A DNA stretch of 64,000 nt from Photobacterium ganghwense (lineage in GTDB: Bacteria > Pseudomonadota > Gammaproteobacteria > Enterobacterales > Vibrionaceae): positions 310,001-374,000 of the forward strand of contig NZ_PYMI01000003.1 of the NCBI RefSeq assembly GCF_003025595.1. Reading direction: 5' to 3'. The notes beneath the pieces are model-generated. The model made no database searches, was not told the DNA's origin, and saw only the letters and a list, made by a program, of their open reading frames with translations. Positions 28,604 through 37,567 of the stretch are shown here, in pieces (within the stretch, counting starts at the first letter, position 1; every line of letters begins with the position of its first letter). The position numbers and the translations under genes are program-made.

Positions 28604-30226
28604 CTAGTTTTCGTTCCGGTATACAGTCGAGAAAGAACGGGTGCCAAACGGGCTCATCTGCAATCCGCTCAGTGAGCGGTGATGAACCTGAAAATGGACG
28701 CCGTGTGCCAGCGGAACAATGGGAACTTCCTTATCCAGAATATCCTGAGCGACGTGGTAAAAATCCAGCCGTTGATCCAGTTTTGTGGTCCGGGAGGCAA
28801 GCTCCAGCAGGTTTTCAAAATCCAGATTACACCAGTTGGCGACGTTCAGACCGGCCTGTTTGGCATCGCAGGAAAGCAACGGACGCAGGAAGTTATCCGG
28901 ATCGCCGTTGTCGGCAATCCAGCCGGCCAGAATCAAATCACTGTTGGCTTTATCAATAGTGCTGAAGCGACGAACCGAATCCTGCGTGATGATGTTCACT
29001 TTCACCCCAATGGCATTGAGGTCAGCCTGAATCAGTTCTGCCGTTTTGCGTGGACTCGGGTTATACGGACGCGGCTCAAGCGGTACCCACAGACTGAGCA
29101 TCAGATTTTTCTCGTACCCGGCTTCTTTGAGCAGGGCCTGAGCCCGCTCCGGATCGTAATCGAGCGCCTGACTGTTATGGTTATACGCCCAGGACATTGG
29201 CGGCAGCAGGCTGCGCGCTTTAGTACCGGTGCCGTAGTAGACGGAATTAAGCAGATTTTCCCGGTTGATGGCGTGATTGATGGCCTGGCGTACCCGTACA
29301 TCTTTCAGTTCCGGCTGATTCGTATCGAGCGCCAGAAACGCCACGTTCATGCCGGTCTGGGCATTCAATTCGTAATTGTCGTTATCGCTGATCACCGGTA
29401 ACTGGCTGGCAACCGGTGACGACAAGACATCACACTCACCGCTGAGCAATTTAGCCAGACTGCCGGTCCCCCGCGAGGCGATATCGAAAACAACCTGTTC
29501 CATTTCTGCCTGACCCTGCCAGTAGCCCGGATGGCGTTTTAAACGGACAAAATCATTTGGCTGATAGCTGTAGAGCGCGAACGGACCGGTGCCAATCGGT
29601 TTGCGGTCAATTTGATCCGGCTTACCGGCACGCAGCAGGCTGGAAGCATATTCCGCCGAGTGGATAACGGCGTAGGTGGTTGCCATGTTCGCCAGAAAGG
29701 CGTTATCCGGGCGCTTCAGGTTAAAGCGCACGGTATAAGGGTCGAGAATTTCTATCTCTTCTATCAGGTTGGCAAAGCCCTGGCTGTCAAACCAAGGGTA
29801 ACGCCCGCCGGAGACCGCGTGATAAGGATGATTTGGGTTGATGACCCGTGAAAAACTGAATGCGACATCCTGCGCGTTAAACTCGCGGGTCGGGGTAAAC
29901 CAGGGCGTGGTCTGAAAGGCGATGCCTTTTCGCAGCTCAAACGTGTATGCCAGACCATCTTCACTGATAGTCCAGTTACTCGCCAGTGCCGGGGTCGGCT
30001 GGTGGCTGACCGGATCCAGCAACAGCAGGCGGTCAAAAATTTGCGCCGCCAGCGTATCGGCCGTTAGCCCTCCGTCAGTCAGTTGAGGGTTGAAGGTTGC
30101 CGGCGTATCTTGCCCGCAATATACAAAGCCGCGGCTGCGTATATTGCTGTCCTGCTGAGGGTCGCTGCAGCCAACCAGGCTGGCCAGGCTGACACACGCA
30201 AGCAGAAGACGAGTATAAGCGCTCAT
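28604..30226 (-). CDS. sapA: Peptide ABC transporter substrate-binding protein SapA
   Basis: A 540-residue family 5 extracellular solute-binding protein. The N-terminus is a lipoprotein-type signal with LVGC (Cys20), unlike a plain signal peptide, so it is probably anchored to the membrane. It begins FNPQLTDGG after the signal and keeps the family pattern through LTSDLIL-like and C-terminal segments. SapA binds cationic peptides and haem-like ligands in some pathogens. It is the first gene of the sap operon; 139 bp separate its start from the pspF stop. Confidence 0.95.
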   Translation of the reverse strand: MSAYTRLLLACVSLASLVGCSDPQQDSNIRSRGFVYCGQDTPATFNPQLTDGGLTADTLAAQIFDRLLLLDPVSHQPTPALASNWTISEDGLAYTFELRKGIAFQTTPWFTPTREFNAQDVAFSFSRVINPNHPYHAVSGGRYPWFDSQGFANLIEEIEILDPYTVRFNLKRPDNAFLANMATTYAVIHSAEYASSLLRAGKPDQIDRKPIGTGPFALYSYQPNDFVRLKRHPGYWQGQAEMEQVVFDIASRGTGSLAKLLSGECDVLSSPVASQLPVISDNDNYELNAQTGMNVAFLALDTNQPELKDVRVRQAINHAINRENLLNSVYYGTGTKARSLLPPMSWAYNHNSQALDYDPERAQALLKEAGYEKNLMLSLWVPLEPRPYNPSPRKTAELIQADLNAIGVKVNIITQDSVRRFSTIDKANSDLILAGWIADNGDPDNFLRPLLSCDAKQAGLNVANWCNLDFENLLELASRTTKLDQRLDFYHVAQDILDKEVPIVPLAHGVHFQVHHRSLSGLQMSPFGTRSFSTVYRNEN

Positions 30227-30365
30227 AAGATAAGAAATTTTCTGAAAACAAGGTTACAAATTTACCATTATCCCACTGACACACCAAGCCATCAGCTATA
30301 AATACCTGCCAGGGGCAGGTGTTTTATGATGGGAAAATCACCAATTAAGCAAAGTGGACCCGCAA

Positions 30366-31436
30366 TTAAGTCTCATTGCTGCCAACCAGCTGATATTTTC
30401 TCAGCAGGCCTCTCAGTTGATGGTAGCTTAAGCAAAGCAATTCAGCGGCTTTCCGCTGATTAAACTGGCTTTGTTCCAGCGCTTTTTGGATCAGTTCAAC
30501 TTCCTGATCCTGTTGCCACTGGCGAAAGTCCAGGGGCAACTCCGGCGTATGGGATACTGACAGCGTGGAAAACAGCGCCGACGGGGAAGCGAGGTCAGCT
30601 GGTTGAGTGGTTGCTGCATGGACCTCAGTTTGTTTTGTGCTCGGTGACAAGGATTTGTCGTGCCAGGGCGCATGGAACGGGTCGAGGATAACCTCACCAA
30701 CTGGCTCATCTTCCAGACCGTGGCGAAAGACAGAGCGTTCCACCACGTTTTTCAACTCCCGGATATTCCCCGGCCAGCTGTAGTCCTGCAGCATCGCTTT
30801 GGCGTGCCGCGTGAAACCGGCAAAATAGCTGTAGCCCAGCTCCCGACACATTCTTACTGCATAATGTTCGGCGAGGGGCAGAATATCGTCCTGGCGCTCC
30901 CGTAAAGGGGGCAGGTGGATGATGTCAAAGGCCAGCCTGTCCAGCAGGTCCGCCCGGAATTTTCCGTCTTCAGCCAGTCGCGGCAGATTTTCATTGGTTG
31001 CGCAGATCAGCCGCACATTGGCCTGACAGGTCCGGCTGCCCCCGACCCGTTCATATTCGCCGTATTCAATGACCCGCAGCAGTTTTTCCTGCACGCCAAG
31101 GGGCGTCGTACCCAGCTCATCCAGGAACAGGGTGCCGTTTTCTGCCCGCTCAAACCGTCCCTGATGGCGGCCTTTTGCTCCGGTAAAGGAACCGGCTTCG
31201 TGACCAAACAGCTCGGAATCAATCACCCCGTCGCTCAGGGCGGCACAGTTGAGTGAAACCAGCGGCTGATCCCAGCGTCGGGACAGATAGTGAATACGCT
31301 GTGCAATCAGTTCTTTACCTGTGCCTCGTTCGCCAAGAATCAGCACTGGGCGATCCAAAGGGGCCAGACGTGATGTATGATCGAGAACAGTGAGAAACGC
31401 CTCGGACTCTCCAATCAGATTATCAGGTTTTCGCAT
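30366..31436 (-). CDS. pspF: Phage-shock-protein operon activator PspF
   Basis: A 356-residue sigma-54 enhancer-binding protein without a receiver domain. The AAA+ module spans about 5-240, with Walker A GERGTGKE, sigma-54 contact loop GSFTGA (a Ser variant of GAFTGA), Walker B GTLFLDEL and the arginine-finger region FRADLLDRL. A linker of about 70 residues, longer than in E. coli (325 residues in total), leads to the C-terminal Fis-type helix-turn-helix (NQRKAAELLCLSYHQ). It activates pspA and is held off by PspA. I chose the ATG at 31436; a TTG at 31442 is in frame. It stands divergent from pspABC. Confidence 0.95.
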   Translation of the reverse strand: MRKPDNLIGESEAFLTVLDHTSRLAPLDRPVLILGERGTGKELIAQRIHYLSRRWDQPLVSLNCAALSDGVIDSELFGHEAGSFTGAKGRHQGRFERAENGTLFLDELGTTPLGVQEKLLRVIEYGEYERVGGSRTCQANVRLICATNENLPRLAEDGKFRADLLDRLAFDIIHLPPLRERQDDILPLAEHYAVRMCRELGYSYFAGFTRHAKAMLQDYSWPGNIRELKNVVERSVFRHGLEDEPVGEVILDPFHAPWHDKSLSPSTKQTEVHAATTQPADLASPSALFSTLSVSHTPELPLDFRQWQQDQEVELIQKALEQSQFNQRKAAELLCLSYHQLRGLLRKYQLVGSNET

Positions 31437-31533
31437 GGTCAATCTCGCTAACTATTGGCGTATATCCTCAGACTTTAGCACCGCTATAGAATGGGTGAAA
31501 TCATAAGCCTATGATATTTAATGAAATTAAAAG

Positions 31534-31550
31534 TTGGCACAGTTGTTGTA
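31534..31550 (+). promoter_or_regulatory. Sigma-54 promoter of pspABC
   Basis: TTGGCACAGTTGTTGTA has the -24 TTGGCAC and -12 TTGT elements with the correct spacing; E. coli pspA also uses TTGT at -12. It lies about 95 bp before pspA and faces it, with pspF divergent upstream. Confidence 0.88.
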
Positions 31551-31641
31551 ATAACTGATGTAAGCTTGAGACATGAAACCATGCAAGCGACAGCATAACA
31601 AGCTGACTACTTCGCATATTCAACAACTGGAGAAAATGATT

Positions 31642-32307
31642 ATGGGTATCTTTTCACGCTTTGCTGATATCGTAAACGCGAACGTTAACTCTTTGCTAGA
31701 TAAAGCAGAAGACCCGCAAAAAATGATCCGCCTGATCATTCAGGAAATGGAAGACACACTGGTTGAGGTACGCACCTCTTCCGCCCGTGCCCTGGCCGAC
31801 AAGAAAGAACTGCAACGTCGCATTCAGGCCATCGAATCTCAAAGTGCTGACTGGCAGCAAAAAGCCAGCCTGGCACTGGAAAAAGGCCGTGAAGACCTGG
31901 CCCGCGCCGCGCTGATTGAGAAGCAAAAGCTCAATGATGTGGCGCTGACACTGAACGAAGAGTACAAGCTGGTTGAAGAGACCATTAATAAGCTGAGTAC
32001 AGAAGTGGCGGAACTGGAGCGCAAGCTGCAGGAAACCCGAGCTCGTCAGCAGGCACTGGTAATGCGTCATAAGACGGCCGACACCCGCCGTGATGTTCGT
32101 CGTCAGCTGGATACCAGCAAAGTGGACGAGGCAATGTCGAAGTTTGAGCAATACGAGCGTCGTATTGACGAGATGGAAGCCGAAGCCGACAGCTACAGCA
32201 TTGGCCGTGGCAAGAGTCTGCAAGACGAGTTTGCTGATCTGCAAGCCCAGGATGACATTGAAAAAGAACTGGCGCGCATGAAAGCCAACCTGAAGGACAA
32301 AGAGTAA
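31642..32307 (+). CDS. pspA: Phage shock protein A
   Basis: A 221-residue coiled-coil protein of the PspA/IM30 (ESCRT-III-like) family. The N-terminal amphipathic helix [19 protein letters not shown] binds stressed membrane, followed by long heptad-rich helices to the end. It stabilises the inner membrane and inhibits PspF. The ATG at 31642 has TGGAGAAA upstream; the longer frame is leader. It is the first gene of the pspABC operon. Confidence 0.97.
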   Translation: MGIFSRFADIVNANVNSLLDKAEDPQKMIRLIIQEMEDTLVEVRTSSARALADKKELQRRIQAIESQSADWQQKASLALEKGREDLARAALIEKQKLNDVALTLNEEYKLVEETINKLSTEVAELERKLQETRARQQALVMRHKTADTRRDVRRQLDTSKVDEAMSKFEQYERRIDEMEAEADSYSIGRGKSLQDEFADLQAQDDIEKELARMKANLKDKE

Positions 32308-32396
32308 TTCAACGGTCTGAATATCGCTTGGTATGATATTCGGTGTGGCAATCCTATTAAAGTAACTGACTGAATCTGCGCGAAAAGGAGAAAAAA

Positions 32397-32627
32397 ATGT
32401 CTATGGGGTTTATTGTTGGTCCGCTCATCGTGTTTATGATCTTTGTAGCCCCGTTGTGGCTGATCCTGCACTACCGCAGTAAAAAACATGCGGGTGAAGG
32501 CTTATCCGGGGACGATCACCAGAAACTACAGGAGCTGGTGGCGCGTGCAGAGCAGATGAAAGATCGGATTGTGACACTGGAGCAGATTCTGGATGCAGAA
32601 GCGCCGCAATGGAGGCACAAGCAATGA
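32397..32627 (+). CDS. pspB: Phage shock protein B
   Basis: A 76-residue protein with one N-terminal membrane helix (about 5-26) and a cytoplasmic coiled coil. With PspC it senses membrane stress and draws PspA away from PspF. AAAAGGAG precedes the ATG, and the stop overlaps the pspC start (ATGA). Confidence 0.95.
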   Translation: MSMGFIVGPLIVFMIFVAPLWLILHYRSKKHAGEGLSGDDHQKLQELVARAEQMKDRIVTLEQILDAEAPQWRHKQ

Positions 32628-33010
32628 ATAAGACCCTTTACCGAGATCCCAAAAACGGCAAACTTGGCGGTGTGTGTGCCGGTATTGCCGAATATTTCGG
32701 GATGGAAATCTGGCTGGTTCGGATTCTGACGGTGTCAGCATTCCTGCTGGGGGTCGGATTCTTTGTCACCCTGGCGTATTTTGCAGCCTGGTTATTTCTC
32801 GACAAAATGCCGGAAGAGCGTGAGCAGCAACATTCGGTATACCGGGAGCATCATGTGAAGCAGAAGGCATGGCAGGCCGGTCAGCCAGCGGGGCAGATTT
32901 TGCGAAATGTCGAAAGTGAACTCAATGGCATGGAGCAGGAACTGCGCAAGATGGAAGCCTACGTCACGTCAACCGCCTTCAAGGTTGATCGCGAATTCCG
33001 CAACCTGTAA
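32624..33010 (+). CDS. pspC: Phage shock protein C
   Basis: A 128-residue inner-membrane protein with the PspC domain (YRDPKNGKLGGVCAGIAEYF), a membrane helix (about 40-62) and a C-terminal coiled region with LNGMEQELRKMEAYV. It acts with PspB as the stress sensor. No pspD or pspE follows; ycjX comes next after a terminator. Confidence 0.95.
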   Translation: MNKTLYRDPKNGKLGGVCAGIAEYFGMEIWLVRILTVSAFLLGVGFFVTLAYFAAWLFLDKMPEEREQQHSVYREHHVKQKAWQAGQPAGQILRNVESELNGMEQELRKMEAYVTSTAFKVDREFRNL

Positions 33011-33024
33011 GCGTTCGGGTGGTT

Positions 33025-33049
33025 AAAAGCAGGCGAAAGCCTGCTTTTC
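33025..33049 (+). terminator. Rho-independent terminator of pspABC
   Basis: Perfect 10-bp stem AAAAGCAGGC/GCCTGCTTTT with loop GAAA, then CTGTTTG. Confidence 0.85.
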
Positions 33050-33078
33050 TGTTTGTGTATGTTCTGTCCCGCCGTTTG

Positions 33079-33114
33079 TTTTCTGGCTTGGCACTCTTTT
33101 CTGGCTATCGCCAG
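33079..33114. repeat. Imperfect 18-bp direct repeat
   Basis: TTTTCTGGCTTGGCACTC and TTTTCTGGCTATCGCCAG are adjacent and share their first 10 bases. They lie in the spacer before ycjX. Confidence 0.5.
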
Positions 33115-33250
33115 AGGGCGACGGATTCCAGTCTGCTGACTAACCGATAATTTGAATGATCCTTTTATTAACCTGAACTACTGATTCATCCCAGGTTAAT
33201 CAACGCTTTATTATTATCTTCTCCGCTAAATGTTTGAATCAGGAATTGCT

Positions 33251-34648
33251 ATGAACCGATTTGGCAGTGAGTTAAACAAACTTGTTAACCGTAGTCTGGA
33301 CCGTCATGTCCGGCTGGCGGTAACGGGTCTGTCCCGGGCCGGGAAAACCGCATTTATCACATCACTGGTGAATCAGTTGATGCATGTCAGTACTAACCCC
33401 CGGCTACCGTTGTTTTCAGCTGTGCGGGAAGGCTATTTGCTGGGAGCCAAGCGCGTGCCGCAAGTAGACATGCATGTTCCGAAATTTGGGTATGAAGAAG
33501 GGATGAGTGCCCTGCTGACCAGTCCGCCGGCTTGGCCGTCGCCGACCCGGGATGTGAGTCAGATTCGTCTGGCATTGCGTTACAAGCCACAAAAAGGGCC
33601 ACTGAAGTTGCTGCAGGATACCGCCACGCTTTATCTCGATATTGTGGATTATCCGGGGGAATGGCTGCTCGATTTACCGCTGCTGGACATGGATTTTGTG
33701 GCCTGGTCGCGTCAGCAGGCGCAGGTATTGAAAGGAAAACGGGAAGAGCTGGCGCACGACTGGCTGGCTGAGGGTGAACAGTTTGATCCGCTGGCTCCGG
33801 CTGATGAGGCGCTGATTGAACGTATTTCGGCCCGTTTTACCGAGTACCTGTTTAAGTGTAAGGCCGAAGGGGGCTTGCACTGGGTGCAGCCCGGCCGGTT
33901 CGTGCTGCCCGGTGAACTGGCTGGTGCGCCGGTTATTCAGTTCTTTCCTATGGTCTGGTTCGATAAAGTCACTGAGCAGCAACTGGCAGAGGCGGGCGAA
34001 GACACCAATGCCGGCATGCTGAAAAGCCGTTACCGCTACTATCAGCAGCATGTCGTCAAAGCGTTTTATAAAGAGCACTTTGCCAAGTTTGACCGGCAAA
34101 TCATCCTGGTCGACTGCCTGCAGCCGCTTAACACCGGGCCGGAGTCGTTCAATGATATGCGGCAGGCTCTGGATCAACTGATGCAAAGCTTTCGTTATGG
34201 CCGCAGCTCGTTGCTAAAGCGGCTGTTTTCGCCTCGGATTGATAAAGTGCTGTTTGCTGCGACCAAAGCGGATCATGTGACCCCGGAGCAGCACCCGAAT
34301 CTGGTGAGTTTGTTGCAGCAACTGGTTAATGAAGCCTGGCAGACCGCTTCTTTCGAAGGCATTCAGATGGATTGCCTCAGTCTGTCGTCCATTCAGGCGA
34401 CGGAGCCCGGTTTTGTTGACTATCAGGGGCGTCAGGTGCCGGCGCTACGTGGCCACACCTTATCCGGCGAAGCCAAAACCCTGTTTCCGGGAGACGTACC
34501 GCGTCGCTTGCCGTCAGATGAATTCTGGCAAAGCAGTGAATTTGATTTTCTTAATTTCCGACCATTGGTGGCGCAGAGTGACGAACCGCTACCGCATATC
34601 CGGATGGACAAAGCCCTTGAATATCTGTTGGGGGACAAATTGCAATGA
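33251..34648 (+). CDS. ycjX: YcjX family P-loop protein (stress-associated GTPase)
   Basis: A 465-residue DUF463 protein with P-loop GLSRAGKTAF near residues 27-36, a switch-like DYPGEWLLDLPLL and TKADHV near residue 340, the G4-like motif. Family members bind GTP or GDP and are induced with the psp regulon; their action is not established. The ATG at 33251 has AGGA upstream and gives the E. coli length. Its stop overlaps ycjF (ATGA). Confidence 0.93.
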   Translation: MNRFGSELNKLVNRSLDRHVRLAVTGLSRAGKTAFITSLVNQLMHVSTNPRLPLFSAVREGYLLGAKRVPQVDMHVPKFGYEEGMSALLTSPPAWPSPTRDVSQIRLALRYKPQKGPLKLLQDTATLYLDIVDYPGEWLLDLPLLDMDFVAWSRQQAQVLKGKREELAHDWLAEGEQFDPLAPADEALIERISARFTEYLFKCKAEGGLHWVQPGRFVLPGELAGAPVIQFFPMVWFDKVTEQQLAEAGEDTNAGMLKSRYRYYQQHVVKAFYKEHFAKFDRQIILVDCLQPLNTGPESFNDMRQALDQLMQSFRYGRSSLLKRLFSPRIDKVLFAATKADHVTPEQHPNLVSLLQQLVNEAWQTASFEGIQMDCLSLSSIQATEPGFVDYQGRQVPALRGHTLSGEAKTLFPGDVPRRLPSDEFWQSSEFDFLNFRPLVAQSDEPLPHIRMDKALEYLLGDKLQ

Positions 34649-35697
34649 ATAACAAATATCAGGGAAAAATCGTTTTTGATGAACCGGCCGATGCATCATC
34701 GACGGATAAGCCAAAAAGGGCAGAACACGATTTAACTGCCGCGATGCAATTTGCTGAGCAGGAGACGTTTCTGCCGGAGCAGGCCTCGTCGGCCGCATCG
34801 GTTGAGAAGGCGTTGGAAAAAACGTTGTCAGCCCGTCCTAAACTGCGGACACGCTGGCTGAAAGGTCTGCTGGCCGGTACCGCCGTTATGATTGGCTGGC
34901 AAACGGTCGACTATGTCGTGACGGCGGTTCAGAGCGGTGACTGGCTGAGTCTGGGCTGGAGCCTGCTGGTGGCAGGCGTAGCCACGGCCGGTATCACTGC
35001 GCTGGGGCGCGAGTTTGTCAGTCTGCGCCGGTTACGCCAGCGCCAGAGCGAACAAGAGCAGGCTCAGGCGATGCTGGAAGCCGATGGTATCGGTCAGGCC
35101 AAAGGTTTTTGTATGCAACTGGCTCGCAAGGCGCGGATTCAGGAAGAGCACGCCGGGTATGATCGCTGGATGCAATCATTGGCAGCCACGCATAATGATC
35201 GTGAAGTTCTGCAGCTGTATGACCAGATGGTACTGGCACATCAGGACAAGCTGGCTCGTCAGCTGGTTACCCGCTATGCCACGGAAGCGGCGGTCATGGT
35301 TGCGGTCAGTCCGCTGGCAGTGGCAGACATGCTGCTGGTGGCCTGGCGTAACTTCCGCCTGATTGAGCAAATCTCGGCAGTATATGGCATTGAGCTGGGT
35401 TACTGGTCACGGATCAGGCTGGTGAAGCTGGTACTGGCGAATATGGCGCTGGCAGGGGCAAGTGAGGTGATTATTGATAACAGTATGGATCTGCTGTCGA
35501 TGGATCTGGCCGGGCGGATGTCGACCCGAGTTGCACAGGGCGTGGGCGTGGGCCTGTTGACCGGCCGACTGGGGCTGAAGGCAATCAGCCTGATGCGGCC
35601 AATGCCATGGCTGTCGGACAATCAGCCGAAACTGAATGATATCCGGAAAGATTTAGTCCGCCGTCTGGCTGGGATGAAAGAAAGCAGAGAAAAATAA
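34645..35697 (+). CDS. ycjF: YcjF family inner-membrane protein (DUF697)
   Basis: A 350-residue protein with a variable charged N-terminus (about 1-75), two membrane helices (about 75-92 and 102-122) and a C-terminal DUF697 domain with further hydrophobic segments (TEAAVMVAVSPLAVADMLL). It is translationally coupled to ycjX and most likely acts with it in the psp stress response. The ycjX-ycjF-tyrR order matches E. coli. Confidence 0.93.
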   Translation: MNNKYQGKIVFDEPADASSTDKPKRAEHDLTAAMQFAEQETFLPEQASSAASVEKALEKTLSARPKLRTRWLKGLLAGTAVMIGWQTVDYVVTAVQSGDWLSLGWSLLVAGVATAGITALGREFVSLRRLRQRQSEQEQAQAMLEADGIGQAKGFCMQLARKARIQEEHAGYDRWMQSLAATHNDREVLQLYDQMVLAHQDKLARQLVTRYATEAAVMVAVSPLAVADMLLVAWRNFRLIEQISAVYGIELGYWSRIRLVKLVLANMALAGASEVIIDNSMDLLSMDLAGRMSTRVAQGVGVGLLTGRLGLKAISLMRPMPWLSDNQPKLNDIRKDLVRRLAGMKESREK

Positions 35698-35799
35698 TGA
35701 AATTGAGCGCACCGTCATTATTCACTGTCTTGACTGCATGGAAGGGAAGACGCAAACTTCATGGTGTCAACAATTCCTGACACCTTGGAAGAGAAGAAT

Positions 35800-37335
35800 A
35801 TGAGGCTACAAGTCTTTTGTGAAGACCGACTTGGTATAACCCGTGAGTTGCTGGATATCTTGAGCAGCCGGAAAATTGACTTACGTGGGATTGAAATTGA
35901 TCGGGTAGGGATCATTTACCTCAATTGCCCTGAAATTGAATTCGAGCAGTTCAGTCAGCTGATGTCACAGATTCGTCAGTTGGACGGGGTGACGGATGTT
36001 CGCAAAATTCAGTTTATGCCGACTGAACGTGAGCACAAAGAGCTGAAAGCGCTGCTTGAAGCTCTGCCGGATCCGTTCTTCTCTATCAGTTTGCAGGGGA
36101 AAGTTGATCTGGCCAACGATGCTGCTGAAATGGTTCTGGGCAAAAGCCGCAATGAGATTGTGGGCGAAAATATCCATGCGCTGCTCGGCTTTAACGTCCA
36201 CCAGTGGCTGGAAAAAGAGAGCGCCGGGAAACGCAGTGAGCTGATTGTGCTGGCGGGTATGGACTACGTCATGGAAGTGATGCCAGTCTATGTGGCTGAC
36301 GAAAGTGAAGAGCAGGTGCTTGCCAGTGCGGTGATATTGCTGAAATCCCTGTCTGAAGCCAAAATGCCACTGGCTATGCGCCAGCTCAGCGGTGATAACG
36401 GCTTTGAGCATCTGGTCGGCCAGTCTTCACGTTTTAAGCAGCTGATATCACAAGCCAAGAAACTGGCGATGCTGGATGCGCCGTTACTGATTCAGGGCGA
36501 AACCGGTACCGGAAAAGAAATGCTGGCACGCGCCTGCCATCAGCGTTCCCTGCGCCGTGATAATCCGTTCCTGCTGGTGAACTGCATGTCGATGCCTGAC
36601 AATGCTGCGGAAACTGAACTGTTCGGTATGGCGGCAACGGCCACGGAGCCGGGCAAGAAAGGGATTTTTGAACAGGCTGATGGCGGTACGGCTTTTCTGT
36701 ATGAAGTCGGGGAAATGTCAGAGCACCTGCAGATTAAACTGCTCAGATTCCTGCAGGACGGCAGTTTCCGCCGTGTCGGTGAAGAGAAGGAAGTGAGGGT
36801 TAACGTCCGGGTGATTTGCTCGACCCAGAAGAAGCTGCCGGATCTGGTGGCTGCCGCACAGTTCCGTGAGGATCTTTACTATCGCCTGAACGTCCTGTCG
36901 CTGGTGGTGCCGCCACTGCGTGAGCGGACAGCTGATATTGTGCCACTGGCCGAGCTGTTCCTGTCTCAGTTTGCTCAGGAACTGCAACAGGCCAAACCGG
37001 CCATCTCGCCGGAGGTCGCGCAATATCTCAGCCAGTACGCCTGGCCGGGTAACATCCGTCAGCTGCGCAATGTCTTGTTCCGGGCCATGACTCAACTGGA
37101 TAGCGGTGAGATGCGGGTGGAAGATGTCCAGTTACCGGAAAATGAGTCCACGACGGTCATCAGTGAAGAAACGCTGGACGGTTCGCTGGATGACATTATG
37201 AAGCGTTATGAGTCCGGGATCCTGACCAGCCTGTATCGCAGCTATCCGTCTACCCGGAAACTGGCGAAGCGCCTCGGGGTTTCGCATACGGCTGTAGCAA
37301 ACAAGCTGCGTGAATACGGAATCAACAAACACTAA
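35800..37335 (+). CDS. tyrR: Aromatic amino acid regulator TyrR, with altered Walker B
   Basis: A 511-residue TyrR. It has an N-terminal ACT domain (about 1-75), a PAS domain (about 78-190), an AAA+ domain (about 205-430) and a Fis-like helix-turn-helix (STRKLAKRLGVSHTAVANKL) at the end. Walker A is GETGTGKE. The Walker B aspartate of FLDE is Tyr301 here (AFLYEVGEM), with Glu302 kept, so ATP hydrolysis may be impaired. As in all TyrR proteins the GAFTGA loop is absent and it regulates sigma-70 promoters of aromatic amino acid genes. The ATG at 35800 matches E. coli; an in-frame ATG at 35761 is unlikely. Confidence 0.96.
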   Translation: MRLQVFCEDRLGITRELLDILSSRKIDLRGIEIDRVGIIYLNCPEIEFEQFSQLMSQIRQLDGVTDVRKIQFMPTEREHKELKALLEALPDPFFSISLQGKVDLANDAAEMVLGKSRNEIVGENIHALLGFNVHQWLEKESAGKRSELIVLAGMDYVMEVMPVYVADESEEQVLASAVILLKSLSEAKMPLAMRQLSGDNGFEHLVGQSSRFKQLISQAKKLAMLDAPLLIQGETGTGKEMLARACHQRSLRRDNPFLLVNCMSMPDNAAETELFGMAATATEPGKKGIFEQADGGTAFLYEVGEMSEHLQIKLLRFLQDGSFRRVGEEKEVRVNVRVICSTQKKLPDLVAAAQFREDLYYRLNVLSLVVPPLRERTADIVPLAELFLSQFAQELQQAKPAISPEVAQYLSQYAWPGNIRQLRNVLFRAMTQLDSGEMRVEDVQLPENESTTVISEETLDGSLDDIMKRYESGILTSLYRSYPSTRKLAKRLGVSHTAVANKLREYGINKH

Positions 37336-37400
37336 GAGAGAGTTTAAGGCGTTGCGAGGGTGCAGCTCGCTAGCTAACGACTTAATCGGTGATTTAACAG

Positions 37401-37430
37401 GGAGGCCATGGTGCCTCCTTGTTTTTTTTG
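37401..37430 (+). terminator. Rho-independent terminator of tyrR
   Basis: Stem GGAGGC/GCCTCC around a CATGGT loop, then TTGTTTTTTTT. Confidence 0.88.
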
Positions 37431-37440
37431 GGCCTAATAG

Positions 37441-37486
37441 CTTCCCAGCTTCCCAGCCTCTCAATCTCAAACCTCTCAATTTCAAA
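37441..37486. repeat. Two adjacent tandem duplications (8 bp and 15 bp)
   Basis: CTTCCCAG occurs twice in tandem (37441-37456), then CCTCTCAATCTCAAA and CCTCTCAATTTCAAA (37457-37486). Confidence 0.8.
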
Positions 37487-37567
37487 GACTCTCTGTCCGC
37501 AGAATGTAGCGCTGACCGCGGGTGAAAAGCCAATCTGCGATAAAACGCTATAACTGATGGACGCAGT

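Noticed and set aside
24944..31436. sap operon plus pspF as a new peptide-stress system
   Set aside because: The sapFDCBA-pspF-pspABC-ycjXF-tyrR order is the known enteric arrangement, so the linkage is not new.
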